This document shows, one piece after another, positions 5,611-5,681 of a stretch of 5,681 bases of DNA. The stretch's first letter is position 1; every line of letters begins with the position of its first letter. The notes beneath the pieces were generated by a model. It had not been told where the DNA came from. It worked only from the letters and a program-made list of their open reading frames with translations, and did no database searches. Origin of the DNA: JBAXLO01 sp037134755 (lineage in GTDB: Bacteria; Bacteroidota; Bacteroidia; Bacteroidales; JACABE01); assembly GCA_037134755.1 (NCBI GenBank), contig JBAXLO010000264.1:1-5681 (forward strand). The letters run 5' to 3'. The position numbers and the translations under genes were made by a program.

Positions 5611-5681
5611 GAAAAAGTTTCTGCTACATCTTTCTACTTTATTTATGTGTCAGAAAAGTTTCTGAGACATTCTGCTACTTT
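5611..5681. repeat. imperfect 30-base direct repeat, 41-base spacing, cut by the window edge
   Basis: The stretches at 5611-5640 and 5652-5681 match at 24 of 30 bases, sharing AAAAGTTTCTG, ACAT and CTACTTT segments. Their starts are 41 bases apart, not a multiple of three, which argues against a coding repeat. The second copy runs to the last base, so the array may continue beyond the window. No earlier copy is visible immediately upstream of 5611. Confidence 0.6.
5645..5670. repeat. 26-base near-perfect palindrome
   Basis: The 12-base arms at 5645-5656 and 5659-5670 pair at 11 positions around a central AG; the only mismatch is G5649 against G5666. The core is CAGAAA-AG-TTTCTG. It overlaps the second unit of the direct repeat, whereas the first unit (5611-5640) lacks the left arm. 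It could be an operator or part of a dispersed intergenic element. Confidence 0.6.

Noticed and set aside
5590..5681. Open frame from ATG at 5590 to the window end, about 30 codons.
   Set aside because: It runs through the 41-base repeat, whose period shifts frame; the product has no recognisable feature and no clear promoter or ribosome site precedes it. It is probably chance, though the right end cannot be seen.

Overview
The window looks like chromosomal DNA from a member of the Bacteroidota, probably Bacteroidales-like. The DNA is AT-rich. Three upstream regions carry a TAnnTTTG promoter element, the -7 box typical of this phylum, and starts are preceded by A-rich sequence with no clear Shine-Dalgarno motif. 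I recognise no mobile element, RNA gene or CRISPR array. All seven supported genes lie on the plus strand.

Positions 78-2774 hold five consecutive paralogous genes of 173-190 codons. They are packed like one operon: gaps of 3 and 20 bases and overlaps of 1 and 4 bases. Every product starts MxKKKQ and shares a Tyr-Ile-Lys-Thr-Lys-Ala-Arg block, a Lys-Cys-aromatic-(Ile/Leu)-Asn segment and an HN(I/V)IYG motif. Sequences between and after these blocks have drifted. I know this only as a conserved uncharacterised bacterial family and assign no function. The outer two copies resemble each other most. Copies 2 and 4 share a nearly identical first 75 bases followed by abrupt divergence, which suggests partial duplication or gene conversion.

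Positions 2840-5448 hold two pyridoxal-phosphate enzyme genes: a class V aminotransferase-fold protein related to cysteine desulfurases, then a cysteine-synthase-like protein (fold type II) with a cysteine-rich C-terminal tail. Each has its own TAnnTTTG element in the short gap before it. Together they suggest a sulfur or cysteine metabolic pair, but their substrates cannot be read from the sequence. No link to the upstream array is visible beyond shared strand and proximity.

Positions 5449-5681 contain no supported gene. They hold a short TTTGGTGA repeat, a T-rich run, a stem-loop with 10-bp arms, and an imperfect 30-base direct repeat whose second copy overlaps a 26-base palindrome. This looks like the edge of an intergenic repeat that continues past the window.
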